Source of the DNA: Solirubrobacter soli DSM 22325
GTDB lineage: Bacteria > Actinomycetota > Thermoleophilia > Solirubrobacterales > Solirubrobacteraceae
Reading direction: 5' to 3'
Length of the DNA: 64,000 nucleotides
Assembly (NCBI RefSeq): GCF_000423665.1
Contig: NZ_AUIK01000009.1
Span: 523,333 to 587,332, forward strand
Below, piece after piece: positions 15,656-25,200 of the stretch. The translations under genes and the position numbers were made by a program. The notes beneath the pieces are model-generated. The model was not told where the DNA came from. It saw nothing but the letters and a program-made list of their open reading frames with translations, and did no database searches. Position 1 is the first letter of the stretch, and each line of letters opens with the position of its first letter.

Positions 15656-17739
15656 CGCGGCGCGAAGGTATACACGTCGCGCAGCCGGAGGAGCCTGTCG
15701 CGGTTCGCGCCGAGGTAGGCGGGGTCCCAGAGGTCGCGGTCGGGCTCGGGGAAGTTCACGTACACGCCGATGGCGCCTTCCGGGAACTCGACCGGGCGCT
15801 TGCCGGCGATCTTCAGGAGGAAGCGGGCGTCGCGATGCGGGAACGTCGGGCTGCGGGCGTAGGCGCCGCCGAGCGGGGAGAAGTCGTACTCGAGGTCCGG
15901 GTCGATCGGCGTGTCGATCGCGTGGGTGAAGAAGCCGGAGCGGTGGTGCGGGAGGTCCTCGCCGTCGCCGGGACCGGTCTCGGCGAGGCGGTGCTTCAGC
16001 GCTCGGTACGGCAGCGTTTCGAGGTGCGGTGATCCGCCGAACGGAGCGAGCAGCGTCGCGGCCTGTCCGGCGCTGCCCACGTGGGCGCCGAACACGTGGG
16101 CGCGGCCTTTGATGATCAGCAGGCTCGCGGCGAGCTCGGGCGGGGCGTCGAGGTGCATCCAGGTGTGCAGCGCGGTCCGAGCATCCTCGAGCTCCATATG
16201 GATCGCGGTCGCCGTGGGCGCTTGAACCGTCTTGAGCGTGAGCTCCGTGACGACGCCGAACCGCGCCCCGCCCGCGCCTTTGAGCGCCCAGAGGAGGTCG
16301 TCGTCGGCGTCGACGATCTCGCCGCTGCGCAGCACCACCGTCGCGGCGACGAGCTGATCGCACGTGAAGCCGTGCAGCCGGCCGAGGATGCCGATCCCGC
16401 CGCCGAGCGTCAGGCCCGCGATGCCGACGGTCGGGCCGCACCCGCCCGCGATCGTCCGCCCGTAGGGCTCGAGCGCGTCGTAGATCTCGCCCAGCCTCGC
16501 CCCGGCGCCGACGGTCACGGTGTCCTCGTCGACCCGGATCGCGTGCATCGGGCGGGTGTCGATCAGCACGCCGGTGGTCGACGAGCGGCCGGCGAAGTCG
16601 TGGCCGCCGCTGCGGACGGCGAACGGACCGCCGAGCCGCAATGCCGCAGCGACGTCGTGCGGCGTGGCGCACTCGGCGATCGTCGCAGGCTTGATGTGCT
16701 CGAACCGCGCGATCGCGGGACGGGCGACGTCGAGGTCGTACAGCGCGTCCGCCATCGCGACGATCTCGTCATGGCGATGCAGCCGGTCGCGCCACTTGGC
16801 CGGGATGCCGTCGAGACCGTGGATCGCGCCGGCGAGCTGGCCGTAGATCGCGGCGGTCGTGTCCGCGTCGTCGCCGAGGTTGACCGCGGCGAGGACGCCG
16901 GCCTCGAACGTCGCGGTGGTCCGCAGCGCCCACAGCGCGGCCTCGAGCGCGTCGACGACGTACCCGCCGCCGCGCACCTCGGGCGGCTCGCGCGTCGAGG
17001 CGAGCGCCGCCGCCACCCGCGGGTGCCGCGCGACCCCAGCGCCGCCGGCGGCGCCCACGCCGCCCGCGCCCACGCCCGCCGCGCTCGCGTCGGCCGCGGC
17101 CACGCCGGCCGCGCCCGCGCCGGCCGCGCCCGCGCCGGCCGCGCCCGCGCCGGCCGCCCCCGCGCCGGCCGCGGCCGGCCATCGTCCCTCGAGCGCGCAC
17201 ACGAGCAGCGCGGCGAAGGCGCGCGAGGCGTCGACCGCCTCCGCCGCGCCATGCGTCGTGCGTGCGCTCTCGCCCGCGAAGCGGATCGCGTCCTCCGGCT
17301 TGGACGCGTACGCCATCGCGACCGGCGCGAGCTTCATCAGCGGGCCGTTGCCGGCGGCGTTCGGCGCGGCGTCGCCGGGGAACGGCTCGCCGGTCTGCTC
17401 GAAGCGGTGCAGCGCCGCGCGGGTCGCGTTGCCGATGTCGAAGCAGCGGCCGGTGCTCGACCAGTGACCCTCGCGGTACCACCGCACGTAGCGCTGCAAT
17501 TGATCGACAGGGTCGAACGTGCGCCGCTCGACCAGCGACTCCGCGAGGCAGAGCGCCATCGACGTGTCGTCCGTCCACGCCCCCACGGGCAGGTTGAACG
17601 GGCCACCGCCGACCATGTCGGCGACCGGGGCGAACGTGCCCGGCGGCTTGAACTCCACCGTCGTCCCGACCGCGTCTCCGACGGCCAGCCCCACCAGTGC
17701 TCCCCGGAACCGATCTCGACGCGTCATCTGCGTCAGCAT
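15652..17739 (-). CDS. Fusion: ADP-ribosylglycohydrolase + FAD-linked (berberine-bridge type) oxidase
   Basis: 695 residues in one frame. Residues 1-337 are a complete ADP-ribosylglycohydrolase: RFRGALVGLAVGDAVG, metal motif WTDDTS (Asp57, Asp58) and second motif GDDADTTAA (Asp290, Asp291, Asp293). It is interrupted at residues 189-235 by an Ala/Gly tandem repeat. Residues 345-695 are an FAD-linked oxidase: AVRSGGHDFAGRSS with His380 as probable FAD-histidyl site, AGGCGPTVGIAG with Cys434 placed like the cysteinyl-FAD residue of oligosaccharide oxidases, and a BBE-type end (GVYVNFPEPDRDLWDPAYLG). Each half is normally a separate protein. It may remove ADP-ribose and oxidise a sugar; the link is unknown. 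Alternative start ATG 17727. Confidence 0.8.
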   Translation of the reverse strand: MLTQMTRRDRFRGALVGLAVGDAVGTTVEFKPPGTFAPVADMVGGGPFNLPVGAWTDDTSMALCLAESLVERRTFDPVDQLQRYVRWYREGHWSSTGRCFDIGNATRAALHRFEQTGEPFPGDAAPNAAGNGPLMKLAPVAMAYASKPEDAIRFAGESARTTHGAAEAVDASRAFAALLVCALEGRWPAAAGAGAAGAGAAGAGAAGAGAAGVAAADASAAGVGAGGVGAAGGAGVARHPRVAAALASTREPPEVRGGGYVVDALEAALWALRTTATFEAGVLAAVNLGDDADTTAAIYGQLAGAIHGLDGIPAKWRDRLHRHDEIVAMADALYDLDVARPAIARFEHIKPATIAECATPHDVAAALRLGGPFAVRSGGHDFAGRSSTTGVLIDTRPMHAIRVDEDTVTVGAGARLGEIYDALEPYGRTIAGGCGPTVGIAGLTLGGGIGILGRLHGFTCDQLVAATVVLRSGEIVDADDDLLWALKGAGGARFGVVTELTLKTVQAPTATAIHMELEDARTALHTWMHLDAPPELAASLLIIKGRAHVFGAHVGSAGQAATLLAPFGGSPHLETLPYRALKHRLAETGPGDGEDLPHHRSGFFTHAIDTPIDPDLEYDFSPLGGAYARSPTFPHRDARFLLKIAGKRPVEFPEGAIGVYVNFPEPDRDLWDPAYLGANRDRLLRLRDVYTFAPR
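17101..17172. repeat. 15-bp tandem repeat coding for Ala/Gly spacer
   Basis: About five copies of the unit GCCGGCCGCGCCCGC, with small variants, lie inside the ADPRH half of the fusion gene and encode the G-A-A-G-A repeat. The repeat sits in a surface loop between two parts of the hydrolase domain and keeps the frame. Confidence 0.75.
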
Positions 17740-17747
17740 GGCGCACC

Positions 17748-18227
17748 GTGGACAGCTTGCTCGACGTGATGCTCGAGGCTCGCCGCCTCACGGCACCGTG
17801 GGACGACGACCTGCGAGACGAGCTCGACGGTCACATCGCCGAACTGCGCGCCGGCCGCGGCGACACCCGCTCGATGAACATCCTGTTCCTCCCGACCGGC
17901 CCGCTCCAAGAGCTCAGCCTCGACAGCGGGTGGGGCGACGAGTTCGTCGCGCTCGCCGACCGGTTCGACCTCGCCCGCTGCGTCCACGACGGCCGCGCCG
18001 TCCACCTCTGCGAGCTGTGCGGCGCACAGGCCGCGAAGCTCACCTGCGCCGCCGGCGAGCTCCGCCGCGAGACCTTCACGGGCGTGCTCACGCAGCGCGA
18101 GACCCCGGCGGTCCGCGCCGCGATCGCCGACGCCGCCGCCCTGTACGCCCTCGACCCCGAGCTCGCCCCGTTCCACTGCCCCGAGTGCCGCCGCACCTAC
18201 TGCGGCGACCATCGACAGCGGCACTAG
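17748..18227 (+). CDS. Hypothetical protein with two cysteine-rich zinc-binding motifs
   Basis: 159 residues from GTG 17748 (VDSLLDVMLEARR); ATG 17769 is the alternative. A cluster LCELCGAQAAKLTC in the middle and HCPECRRTYCGDH at the C-terminus could bind one or two zinc ions. No family recognised. Starts 8 bp from the divergent ADPRH fusion gene, and its TAG shares CTAG with the convergent LolA-like gene. The small gap leaves almost no room for separate promoters, suggesting that they lie within the opposite coding regions. Confidence 0.6.
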   Translation: MDSLLDVMLEARRLTAPWDDDLRDELDGHIAELRAGRGDTRSMNILFLPTGPLQELSLDSGWGDEFVALADRFDLARCVHDGRAVHLCELCGAQAAKLTCAAGELRRETFTGVLTQRETPAVRAAIADAAALYALDPELAPFHCPECRRTYCGDHRQRH

Positions 18228-19126
18228 CGCGACAGCTTGAGCAAGCCGAGGTTCGCGGGCGTCAGCGGGAGCCGTTCGTACGTCTTGAAGTTCACCCGGA
18301 AGCCGCGCATCGGGGCCAGCTTGCCGTTCTTGGGTTGGTACGGGCGCTGGTCGACGCGGACCGGCTCGTAGGACTCCGGGTCCACGAGGTACTCGACGCG
18401 GACCTCCGGCGTGGTGAACCCGCTCTTGAGCTTCTTGGAGGGGATCGTGCCGCGCAGGGTCAGCAGCTTGCGGCCGTCGACCACGGTCTCGCCCGCGGGC
18501 TGGAGCTGCTTGTCGGCCAAGAGGGCGCGGATGTCGGCGACCGGGTCCGTGCCGGTTGCGCCCAGCATCGGCGGCGGCGAGTCGGTGTTCTCGCGGAAGC
18601 GCTTGGGCACTCGGAAGGTGTGGACGCCGCCCTTCATCCACGTCGCTTCGAAGTGGTAGACGCCGTCGGCGTACTCGGTCTGCTGGACGCCGTCCGCGCC
18701 GCCGTCGGCGGCGAAGATGGTGTTGATGATGTGCTCGCGCCGCGGGCTCTGGGCCGTCCAGCGCTCGGTCTGCAAGTCGCTGTAGCCGAAGCGCTTCGGC
18801 TTGCGAGAGAACTGGTACTTGCGACGGGCGGCGGGAACGCCGTTGCGGTCGAGTTGCTGGAACGTGTAGACCGTGTGCACCACGGCGCCGTCGGACGCGA
18901 GCGCCTCGCTGGCCTCGGCGACGACGTCGCGCGAGGGGGAGCCGGCGATGATCGCCACCGCGGCGGCGAGCCCGCCCACGGCGGCGAGCCCGGCAAGGAG
19001 CGGTCGGCGCCGCGCCCGCCGGACCGGGGCCGGCTCGAGCCGGCCGAGCATCCACTCGACGGGCGGGGCCTCCGGCTCGACCACCACTGGGTCGGCCGCG
19101 CGCAGACGTTCCAGGACGTCGGTCAT
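18224..19126 (-). CDS. Membrane-anchored LolA-like / sigma-associated protein
   Basis: 300 residues. Cytoplasmic N-terminus (MTDVLERLRAADPVVVEPE) of about 40 residues, an Arg-rich stop (RRARRRP), one membrane helix (LLAGLAAVGGLAAAVAIIAG, about 43-62), then an extracytoplasmic beta-rich domain with VHTVYTFQQLDRNG and VEYLVDPESYEPVRV, the pattern of LolA/LppX-like lipoprotein carriers. Its ATG overlaps the TGA of the ECF sigma gene by 4 bp. The layout (cytosolic head, single helix, external domain, directly after sigma) fits an anti-sigma or stress sensor, although no zinc anti-sigma motif is present. Confidence 0.7.
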   Translation of the reverse strand: MTDVLERLRAADPVVVEPEAPPVEWMLGRLEPAPVRRARRRPLLAGLAAVGGLAAAVAIIAGSPSRDVVAEASEALASDGAVVHTVYTFQQLDRNGVPAARRKYQFSRKPKRFGYSDLQTERWTAQSPRREHIINTIFAADGGADGVQQTEYADGVYHFEATWMKGGVHTFRVPKRFRENTDSPPPMLGATGTDPVADIRALLADKQLQPAGETVVDGRKLLTLRGTIPSKKLKSGFTTPEVRVEYLVDPESYEPVRVDQRPYQPKNGKLAPMRGFRVNFKTYERLPLTPANLGLLKLSR

Positions 19127-19617
19127 GACGGTTCCTCCAAGGCTTTGGCGAGGCGTTTGCGCGCGCGGTGCAGGCGGACGTGGAACGTCGCGGCCGAGCA
19201 CCCGGCGGCGCGTGCGGCGCGGTCGGCCGACAATCCTTCCCACGCGGTGAGCTGGAGGGCTTCGCGGTCGATCGGCTTCAGCGAGGCGAGCGCCTCGCGC
19301 AGGCGGGGGTCCGGGGCGTCGGCGTCGGCCGGGAGCGGCGGCTCCGCGGCGAGCCGCGCCGATAATGCCGCCTGCCGGCGCTCCGAGCGGGCGCGGTTGC
19401 GGAGCACGTTGCCCGCGACCGCGTACAGCCACGGAAGCGCGTCGGCGGGGACGTCGGCGCGCCGCCGCCAGGCGACGAGGAACGTCTCGGCGAGCACGTC
19501 CTCCGCGGCCTCCGGACCGATCCGCCGGCGCGCGTACCCCAGGACCGCGCCGGCGTGCGCCTCATACAGCGCGACGAAGCGCTGGTCAGGCGGCGCGGAT
19601 TCGATGGACAGGACCAT
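19123..19617 (-). CDS. ECF-type RNA polymerase sigma factor
   Basis: 164 residues from ATG 19617. Region 2: RFVALYEAHAGAVLGYARRRIG then AEDVLAETFLVAWRR and LPWLYAVAGNVLRNRARSERR; region 4: LKPIDREALQLTAWEGLSADRAARAAGCSAATFHVRLHRARKRL as the -35-binding HTH. Standard two-domain ECF without extra C-terminal domain. Followed with a 4-bp overlap by the membrane-anchored partner, so the two are co-translated. No target promoter is obvious in the window. Confidence 0.9.
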   Translation of the reverse strand: MVLSIESAPPDQRFVALYEAHAGAVLGYARRRIGPEAAEDVLAETFLVAWRRRADVPADALPWLYAVAGNVLRNRARSERRQAALSARLAAEPPLPADADAPDPRLREALASLKPIDREALQLTAWEGLSADRAARAAGCSAATFHVRLHRARKRLAKALEEPS

Positions 19618-19646
19618 GCCTGCATCTGTCCGGCCGCCCTCGACCC

Positions 19647-20417
19647 TTACCGGCTCAGCGCCCGATAGCGCGCGACCGCCAGCGGGAAGAAGACCGCGCT
19701 CAGCACCAACGGCCACGCCACCGCCAGCTCCAACGCGTGCGTCGCCGCCCACGAGTCCCCGCCCCACCCGGGATTCCCGAACAGCTCCCGCGTCGCCGCG
19801 ACCGTCGCCGACAGCGGATTGACCTCGGCGATCGCGCCCACCCACCCGGGCATTGTCGCCGGATCGCTGAACGCGTTGGAGAGAAAGGCGAGCGGCCAGA
19901 CGAGGATCTGCACGGCGACCACGGCCTCCGGCTTCCCCGCGACCAGCCCGAGGTACAAGCCGAGCCAGATCGTCGCGAACCGCAGCCAGAGCAACAGCGC
20001 GACGGCGGCAAGCGCGTTCGCCAGGCCGTCATGCCAGCTCCATCCGATCGCAAGCCCGCAGGCCATCAGCACCACGAGCCCGGCGACCGCGGTCAAGAGA
20101 TCGGCGACCCCGCGGCCCGCGACCGGAGCCGACCCCGCCATCGGCAGCGAGCGGAACCGGTCGGTGATGCCGCGCCCCGCGTCGGTCACGATCGCGGTCA
20201 TCGTCCCCTCCAGCCCGAAAACGCACCCGAGCGCGAGCAGCCCCGGCACGAGGATCTCCGGATACGACGGGCCGTACCCGCCCCGCAGCAGGTAGGCGAA
20301 CATCAGCAGCATCAGGATCGGGAACGCGAGCCCGACCAGCAGCACGAACGGCTGCCGCACCAGGTGCTGCAGGGCGCGCAGCGTGATCGTCCAGGTGTCC
20401 GCGACGACCCACCTCAT
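19647..20417 (-). CDS. ABC-2 type transporter permease (DrrB-like)
   Basis: 256 residues from ATG 20417 (MRWVVADTWTITLRALQHLV). Six hydrophobic segments, with the family motif region MTAIVTDAGRGITDRFRSLPM after helix 2 and a C-terminal NPLSATVAATRELFGNP. Pairs with the ATPase gene, which it overlaps by 4 bp (ATGA). Likely exports a hydrophobic compound, such as a drug or secondary metabolite, from the membrane. Confidence 0.9.
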   Translation of the reverse strand: MRWVVADTWTITLRALQHLVRQPFVLLVGLAFPILMLLMFAYLLRGGYGPSYPEILVPGLLALGCVFGLEGTMTAIVTDAGRGITDRFRSLPMAGSAPVAGRGVADLLTAVAGLVVLMACGLAIGWSWHDGLANALAAVALLLWLRFATIWLGLYLGLVAGKPEAVVAVQILVWPLAFLSNAFSDPATMPGWVGAIAEVNPLSATVAATRELFGNPGWGGDSWAATHALELAVAWPLVLSAVFFPLAVARYRALSR

Positions 20418-21361
20418 GCCGGCCGCTCCGAGGCGGCCGCGCGCGGCGAGGGCGGGGCCGTGAGCTCCAGGAACACCTCGTCGAGCGTCGGGCGGCGCAG
20501 CGTCACGTCCTCGGCGTCGTCGCCGAGCTCTCGCACCACCGCGCCGAGCGTCGCGATCCGGTCGCGCACCGGCGCGCTCACCCGCCGCGCGTCCACATCG
20601 ACCTCGGCGCCGGCTCCCAGCACCGCCCTCGCGCGTTCCAGCGACACCGCGTCGCGCACGACCACTTCGATCCAATCAGCGCGCACCGACGCCTTCAACG
20701 CGGCGGGGGTGTCGGACGCGATCACGCGCCCGCGATCGATCACGGTGACGACGTCCGACAACTGATCGGCCTCCTCGAGCATCTGGGTCGTCAACACCAC
20801 GGTTGTCCCTTCGCTGACCAGCGCGCGCACCGCGGCCCAGACCTCGCCCCGCCCACGCGGGTCGAGCCCCGTCGTCGGCTCGTCGAGGAACAGGACCGGC
20901 GGAGACAGGATCAATCCGGCCGCGAGGTCGAGCCGCCGCCGCATCCCGCCCGAGTAGGACGACACCGGCCGATCGCGTGCGTCGGTCAGGCCGAACTGCG
21001 ACAGCAACTCGTCCGCCCGCGCCCGGGCCCGGCGCACGCCGAGGTGGAAGAGTCGCCCGAACAGGACCAGGTTCTGCCGCCCGGAGAGCACCTCGTCGAC
21101 CGCGGCGTGCTGGCCGACGAGCCCGATCCGCCGCCGCACGCCCACCGGGTCGCGCGCCACGTCGCACCCCGCGACGACGGCGCGCCCCGCGTCCATCCGC
21201 AGCAGCGTGGTCAACACCCGCACGGCGGTCGTCTTCCCTGCGCCGTTGGGCCCGAGCAGCCCGCACACCCTCCCGGCCGGCACCACCAGTGACAACCCGT
21301 CCAACGCGGCCACGTCACCGAATCGCTTGGACAAATCCGAGGCCTCTACTCCGTACGCCAT
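20414..21361 (-). CDS. ABC transporter ATP-binding protein (DrrA-like)
   Basis: 315 residues from ATG 21361. Walker A GPNGAGKT (37-44), Q-loop VGQHAAVDE, signature YSGGM (136-140), Walker B LFLDEPTTGLDP (157 on) and the C-terminal extension ending LRRPTLDEVFLELT found in DrrA/NatA-like exporters. With the permease at 19647 it forms an antibiotic-type efflux pump. Its start codon lies inside a TetR-type operator, opposite the TetR gene, so repression by that protein is likely. Confidence 0.92.
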   Translation of the reverse strand: MAYGVEASDLSKRFGDVAALDGLSLVVPAGRVCGLLGPNGAGKTTAVRVLTTLLRMDAGRAVVAGCDVARDPVGVRRRIGLVGQHAAVDEVLSGRQNLVLFGRLFHLGVRRARARADELLSQFGLTDARDRPVSSYSGGMRRRLDLAAGLILSPPVLFLDEPTTGLDPRGRGEVWAAVRALVSEGTTVVLTTQMLEEADQLSDVVTVIDRGRVIASDTPAALKASVRADWIEVVVRDAVSLERARAVLGAGAEVDVDARRVSAPVRDRIATLGAVVRELGDDAEDVTLRRPTLDEVFLELTAPPSPRAAASERPA

Positions 21362-21384
21362 ACGGGATAGCGTACATGATACGG
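21351..21384. promoter_or_regulatory. Two tandem TetR-type operators between ABC and TetR genes
   Basis: CCGTA-N5-TACGG at 21351-21365 and CGTA-N5-TACGG at 21371-21384 share the same arms and are 19 bp apart centre to centre, i.e. on nearly the same helix face. The first covers the ATPase start codon (21359-21361), the second covers the possible upstream TetR start ATG 21376. Occupation would block both directions. Confidence 0.65.
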
Positions 21385-21393
21385 AGTACACCC

Positions 21394-22155
21394 ATGACGG
21401 AGTACGGCGGAAGCGGCGACCCCCAACGCAGCCTCGAGCTCCTCTGGCGCGCGCGCACCCCACCGACCAAGGGGCCGAAGCCGCGGCTCGACCTCGACCG
21501 GATCGTCAACGCCGCGATCGAGGTCGCCGACGCGGAGGGCCTCGGCACGCTCTCGATGCGCAAGGTCGCCGAGCAGCTGGGGGTCGGGACGATGTCCCTC
21601 TACACGTACGTGCCGGGCAAGTCTGAGCTGATCGACCTGATGTTCGACCAGGCCGTCGCGGGACCCAACGAAGAGGTCGAGGGGACCTGGCGGGAGCGGC
21701 TCGAGCAGGTCGCCCACGAGAACTGGTGGCGCTATCACCGTCACCCCTGGCTGCTCGAGATCACGATGGTCCGCCCGGTCCTGGGGCCGAACGTGATCGC
21801 GCGCTACGACCACGAGCTCCGGGTGGTCGACGGCATCGGGCTGACCGACGTCGAGATGGACGCCGTCATCAGCCTGCTCGCCGGCCACGTCGAGGGCGCG
21901 GCCCGCCGCGCGCTCGAGTCCGCCCACGCCGAGCGACGAACGGGCCAGAGCGACGAGGCCTGGTGGGCTGAGCGGGCCCCGCTCCTCGAAACACTCCTCG
22001 AACCTGAGCGCTATCCCACCGCTATGAGGGTCGGTGGAGCGGCCGGTGAGGAGCACAACGCCGCGTTCGCACCCGAGCATTCCTTCGAGTTCGGTCTGCA
22101 GCGAATCCTCGATGGGGTTCAAGCGCTGGTGGAAGGCCGGTCTTCGGTCGGCTGA
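21394..22155 (+). CDS. TetR-family repressor (TetR_C type) of the ABC exporter
   Basis: 253 residues from ATG 21394 (MTEYGGSGDPQ); ATG 21376 would add six residues but lies in an operator half-site. HTH at about residues 34-80: LDLDRIVNAAIEVADAEG, LSMRKVAEQLGVGTMSLYTYV followed by PGKSELIDLMFDQA. The tryptophan-rich core (HENWWRYHRHPWLLEI) and the spacing match the TetR_C ligand-binding domain that responds to drugs. Divergent from the DrrAB-like operon with a 32-bp gap. Confidence 0.9.
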   Translation: MTEYGGSGDPQRSLELLWRARTPPTKGPKPRLDLDRIVNAAIEVADAEGLGTLSMRKVAEQLGVGTMSLYTYVPGKSELIDLMFDQAVAGPNEEVEGTWRERLEQVAHENWWRYHRHPWLLEITMVRPVLGPNVIARYDHELRVVDGIGLTDVEMDAVISLLAGHVEGAARRALESAHAERRTGQSDEAWWAERAPLLETLLEPERYPTAMRVGGAAGEEHNAAFAPEHSFEFGLQRILDGVQALVEGRSSVG

Positions 22156-22190
22156 CGGCAAATCTTGTTGACGAAGTGTCGATTCCCGCT

Positions 22191-22221
22191 GGACTTTATT
22201 TCTCTCATTTGAAATAAGTCC
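22191..22221 (+). promoter_or_regulatory. Stem-loop upstream of the giant ThuA gene
   Basis: GGACTTTATTTC (22191-22202) pairs with GAAATAAGTCC (22211-22221) leaving one bulged T and an 8-base loop. It is A+T-rich compared with surroundings. It could end transcription of the TetR gene or act as a protein-binding site in the promoter/leader of the giant gene; no run of T follows. Confidence 0.5.
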
Positions 22222-22237
22222 GGAGGTCGGAGGAATC

Positions 22238-22256
22238 AAACGGAGGAGAGCCGTTT
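22238..22256 (+). promoter_or_regulatory. Hairpin displaying the Shine-Dalgarno of the giant gene
   Basis: AAACGG (22238-22243) and CCGTTT (22251-22256) flank AGGAGAG, so the ribosome-binding purines sit partly in the loop and partly in the stem just before ATG 22259. It may tune translation. Confidence 0.45.
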
Positions 22257-22258
22257 TC

Positions 22259-25200
22259 ATGCGCACGCTGCGTTCTGCGCTGCTCGCACTCGCCGTCGCC
22301 CTTGTGGCCGGCGCCCTGGGGACCGGAACCGCCCTGGCTGACACCGTGGTGATCGACGCGGTCGACGCACCTGTACCGGCGTTCTCGCCCCCCAACGTCA
22401 CGATCCACAAGGGGGACACTGTCCGCTTCGAGTTCGATGGTGCGACGGCGACCCACACGGTCACGTCGACCAGTGCGAACTGGACGAGCAACGAGGTCAA
22501 AGCTCCCAACGAGGCGCCGATCTCGCGCACGTTCGACACCGCCGGCACGTACACGTTCATCTGCGCTCTGCACAGCGGGATGGGCGGGTCGATCACGGTC
22601 TCCGACACCCCGGCGAACACGCTCTCCAAGGTGCTCGTGTTCTCCAAGACCGCGGGCTTCCGCCACGACTCGATCCCGCAGGGCATCGCGGCGATCCAGG
22701 CGCTCGGCGCCGCCAACGGCTTCACGGTCACGGCGACCGAGGACGCGGCGCAGTTCACCAGCGCCAACCTGGCGCAGTACGACGTCGTGGTCTTCCTCTC
22801 CACGACCGGCGACGTCCTCAACGACGCCCAGCAGACCGCCTTCGAGAACTACATGAAGGCGGGCGGCGGCTTCGCGGGCATCCACGCGGCATCCGACACC
22901 GAGTACACGTGGCCCTACTACGGGCAGATGCTCGGCGCGTACTTCCGCAACCACCCGTCCGGCACGCCCACCGCGACGGTCAAGGTCGAGGACGCCGACG
23001 AGCCGTCGACCCAGGGCCTTCCGGCCTCCGAGGTGCGCACGGACGAGTGGTACAACTTCCAGCCGCCGACGAACCCCGTGGTCGGTGGCAACCAGCCCGG
23101 CATCCAGGACTACTCGCCCCGCGCGAGCGGCGTCCACGTCCTGATGACGATCGACGAGTCGACCTATGACGAGGCCGACGACTCCGCCGAGGCCGACGAT
23201 CACCCGATCAGCTGGTGCACGAACTTCGACGGCGGCCGCGCGTGGTACACCGCGCAGGGCCACACGCAGGCGTCGTTCTCCGAGCCGAACATCCGCGCCC
23301 ACATCCTCGGCGGCCTGAAGACCGCCGCCGGCGTCGGCAACGCCGACTGCGGCCCGATGCGTCAGGCCCCACCGGTCGCGAGCGACTTCGAGGTCCGCGC
23401 GATCGACGACGACACCGAGAGCCCGATGGAGCTCGCCGTCGCCAAGGACGGCCGCGTGTTCTACGTCGAGCGGATCACCGGCGAGGTCAACGTCATCAAG
23501 CCGGACGGCACGGTGCTGACCACCGGCCGCATCCCGGTCTCCAGCGTGCAGGAGAACGGCCTCCTCGGCATCGCCCTGGACCCGAACTTCGACACCAACC
23601 ACAACATCTTCGTCGCCTACACGCCGCTGCCGGACTCCTCGACCGAGACCCGGATCGCGCGCTACACGCTCAACGGCGACACGCTGGACATGGCCTCGCA
23701 GAAGGTCATCTTCCAGATGCAGAACCAGCGCACGGAGTGCTGCCACTCGTCCGGCTCGCTGGCCTTCGGCAAGGACGGCAGCCTGTACCTGTCGACGGGC
23801 GACAACACGAACCCGTTCGCGTCCGACGGCTACAACCCGATCGACGAGCGCCCCGGCCGCGCCTTCTGGGACGCGCAGCGCACGTCGGCCAACACGAACT
23901 CCTACAGCGGCAAGATCCTGCGCATCGTCCCGCTCGCGAACCCGACCGCCCCGGGCGTCGGCACGGGCTACACGATCCCGACGGGCAACCTCTTCAACGA
24001 GGCCGACGACACGCAGAACAAGACCCTGCCCGAGATCTTCGCGATGGGCTTCCGCAACCCGTTCCGGATCACGGTCGACCCGATCTCCGGCAAGGTGCTG
24101 ATGGGTGACTACGGCCCGGACGCGAGCGCGACGAACCCGAACCGCGGCCCGCAGGGCACGGTCGAGTACAACGTCGTCACGCCCGGCTTCTATGGCTGGC
24201 CGTACTGCATCCGCGACAACGTCGCCTACAACGACTACGACTTCGCCACCAGCACGTCCGGGGCGAAGTTCAACTGCGCGGCGCCGGTCAACAACTCGCC
24301 CAACAACACGGGCCTGACCAACCTGCCGCCCGCCAAGCCCGCGATCATGTGGATGGGCTACAGCGAGACGGACACGCGCAATCCGGGCCTCGGCCCGGGC
24401 GGCGCCCCGACCGGCGGCCCGCGGTACAAGTTCGACGCCAACCTGAACTCGGACACCAAGTTCCCGGCGTTCTACGACAAGCAGTGGTTCATCGGCGAGT
24501 GGAACAGCGGCTGGATCAAGACGGCGAACCTGAACTCGGACGAGTCGGCCGTCACCAACGTCGCCAACTCGCCGTGGATGACCACGTTCAAGCGCGTCCA
24601 CGAGATGGAGTTCGGGCCTGACGGCTCGCTCTACGTCATCGACTGGGGCGGCGGCTTCAACGGCAACAACGCCGACTCCGGCGTCTTCCGGATCGACTAC
24701 GTCAAGGGCGCGAGGAGGCCGATCGCCCACGCGGCGGTCGACAAGGACAACGGCCCCGTCCCGCTGACGGTCCAGTTCTCGAGCACCGGCTCGGTCGACC
24801 CCGAGGGCACCTCGCTCACCTACGCGTGGGACTTCGACGGCAACGGCACGACCGACTCGACGGCCGCGAACCCGACGCACACCTACACGACCGCCGGCAA
24901 CTACAACGTCAAGCTGACGGTCACCGATCAGGACGGCATGGCCGGCACCGACACGCTCGTCGTGGTCGCGGGCAACACCCGCCCGACGGTCAAGCTCGAC
25001 TTCCCGGAGGACGGCAAGTTCGCCGACTTCGGCGACACGATCGCCTACAAGATCACCGTCACCGACCCCGAGGACGGCACGATCGACTGCTCGAAGGTCT
25101 CGCTGAACCTCCAGCTCGGCCATGACGAGCACGCCCACCCGCTGTCGACCAAGGCCGGCTGCGAGGGCACGGTCACGACCGCCTCGGACTCGGGCCACGA

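Noticed and set aside
19647..20675. Extended start of the ABC permease (342 codons)
   Set aside because: The extra N-terminal part is the shadow of the ATPase gene; ATG 20417 gives the ATGA overlap and the right membrane topology.
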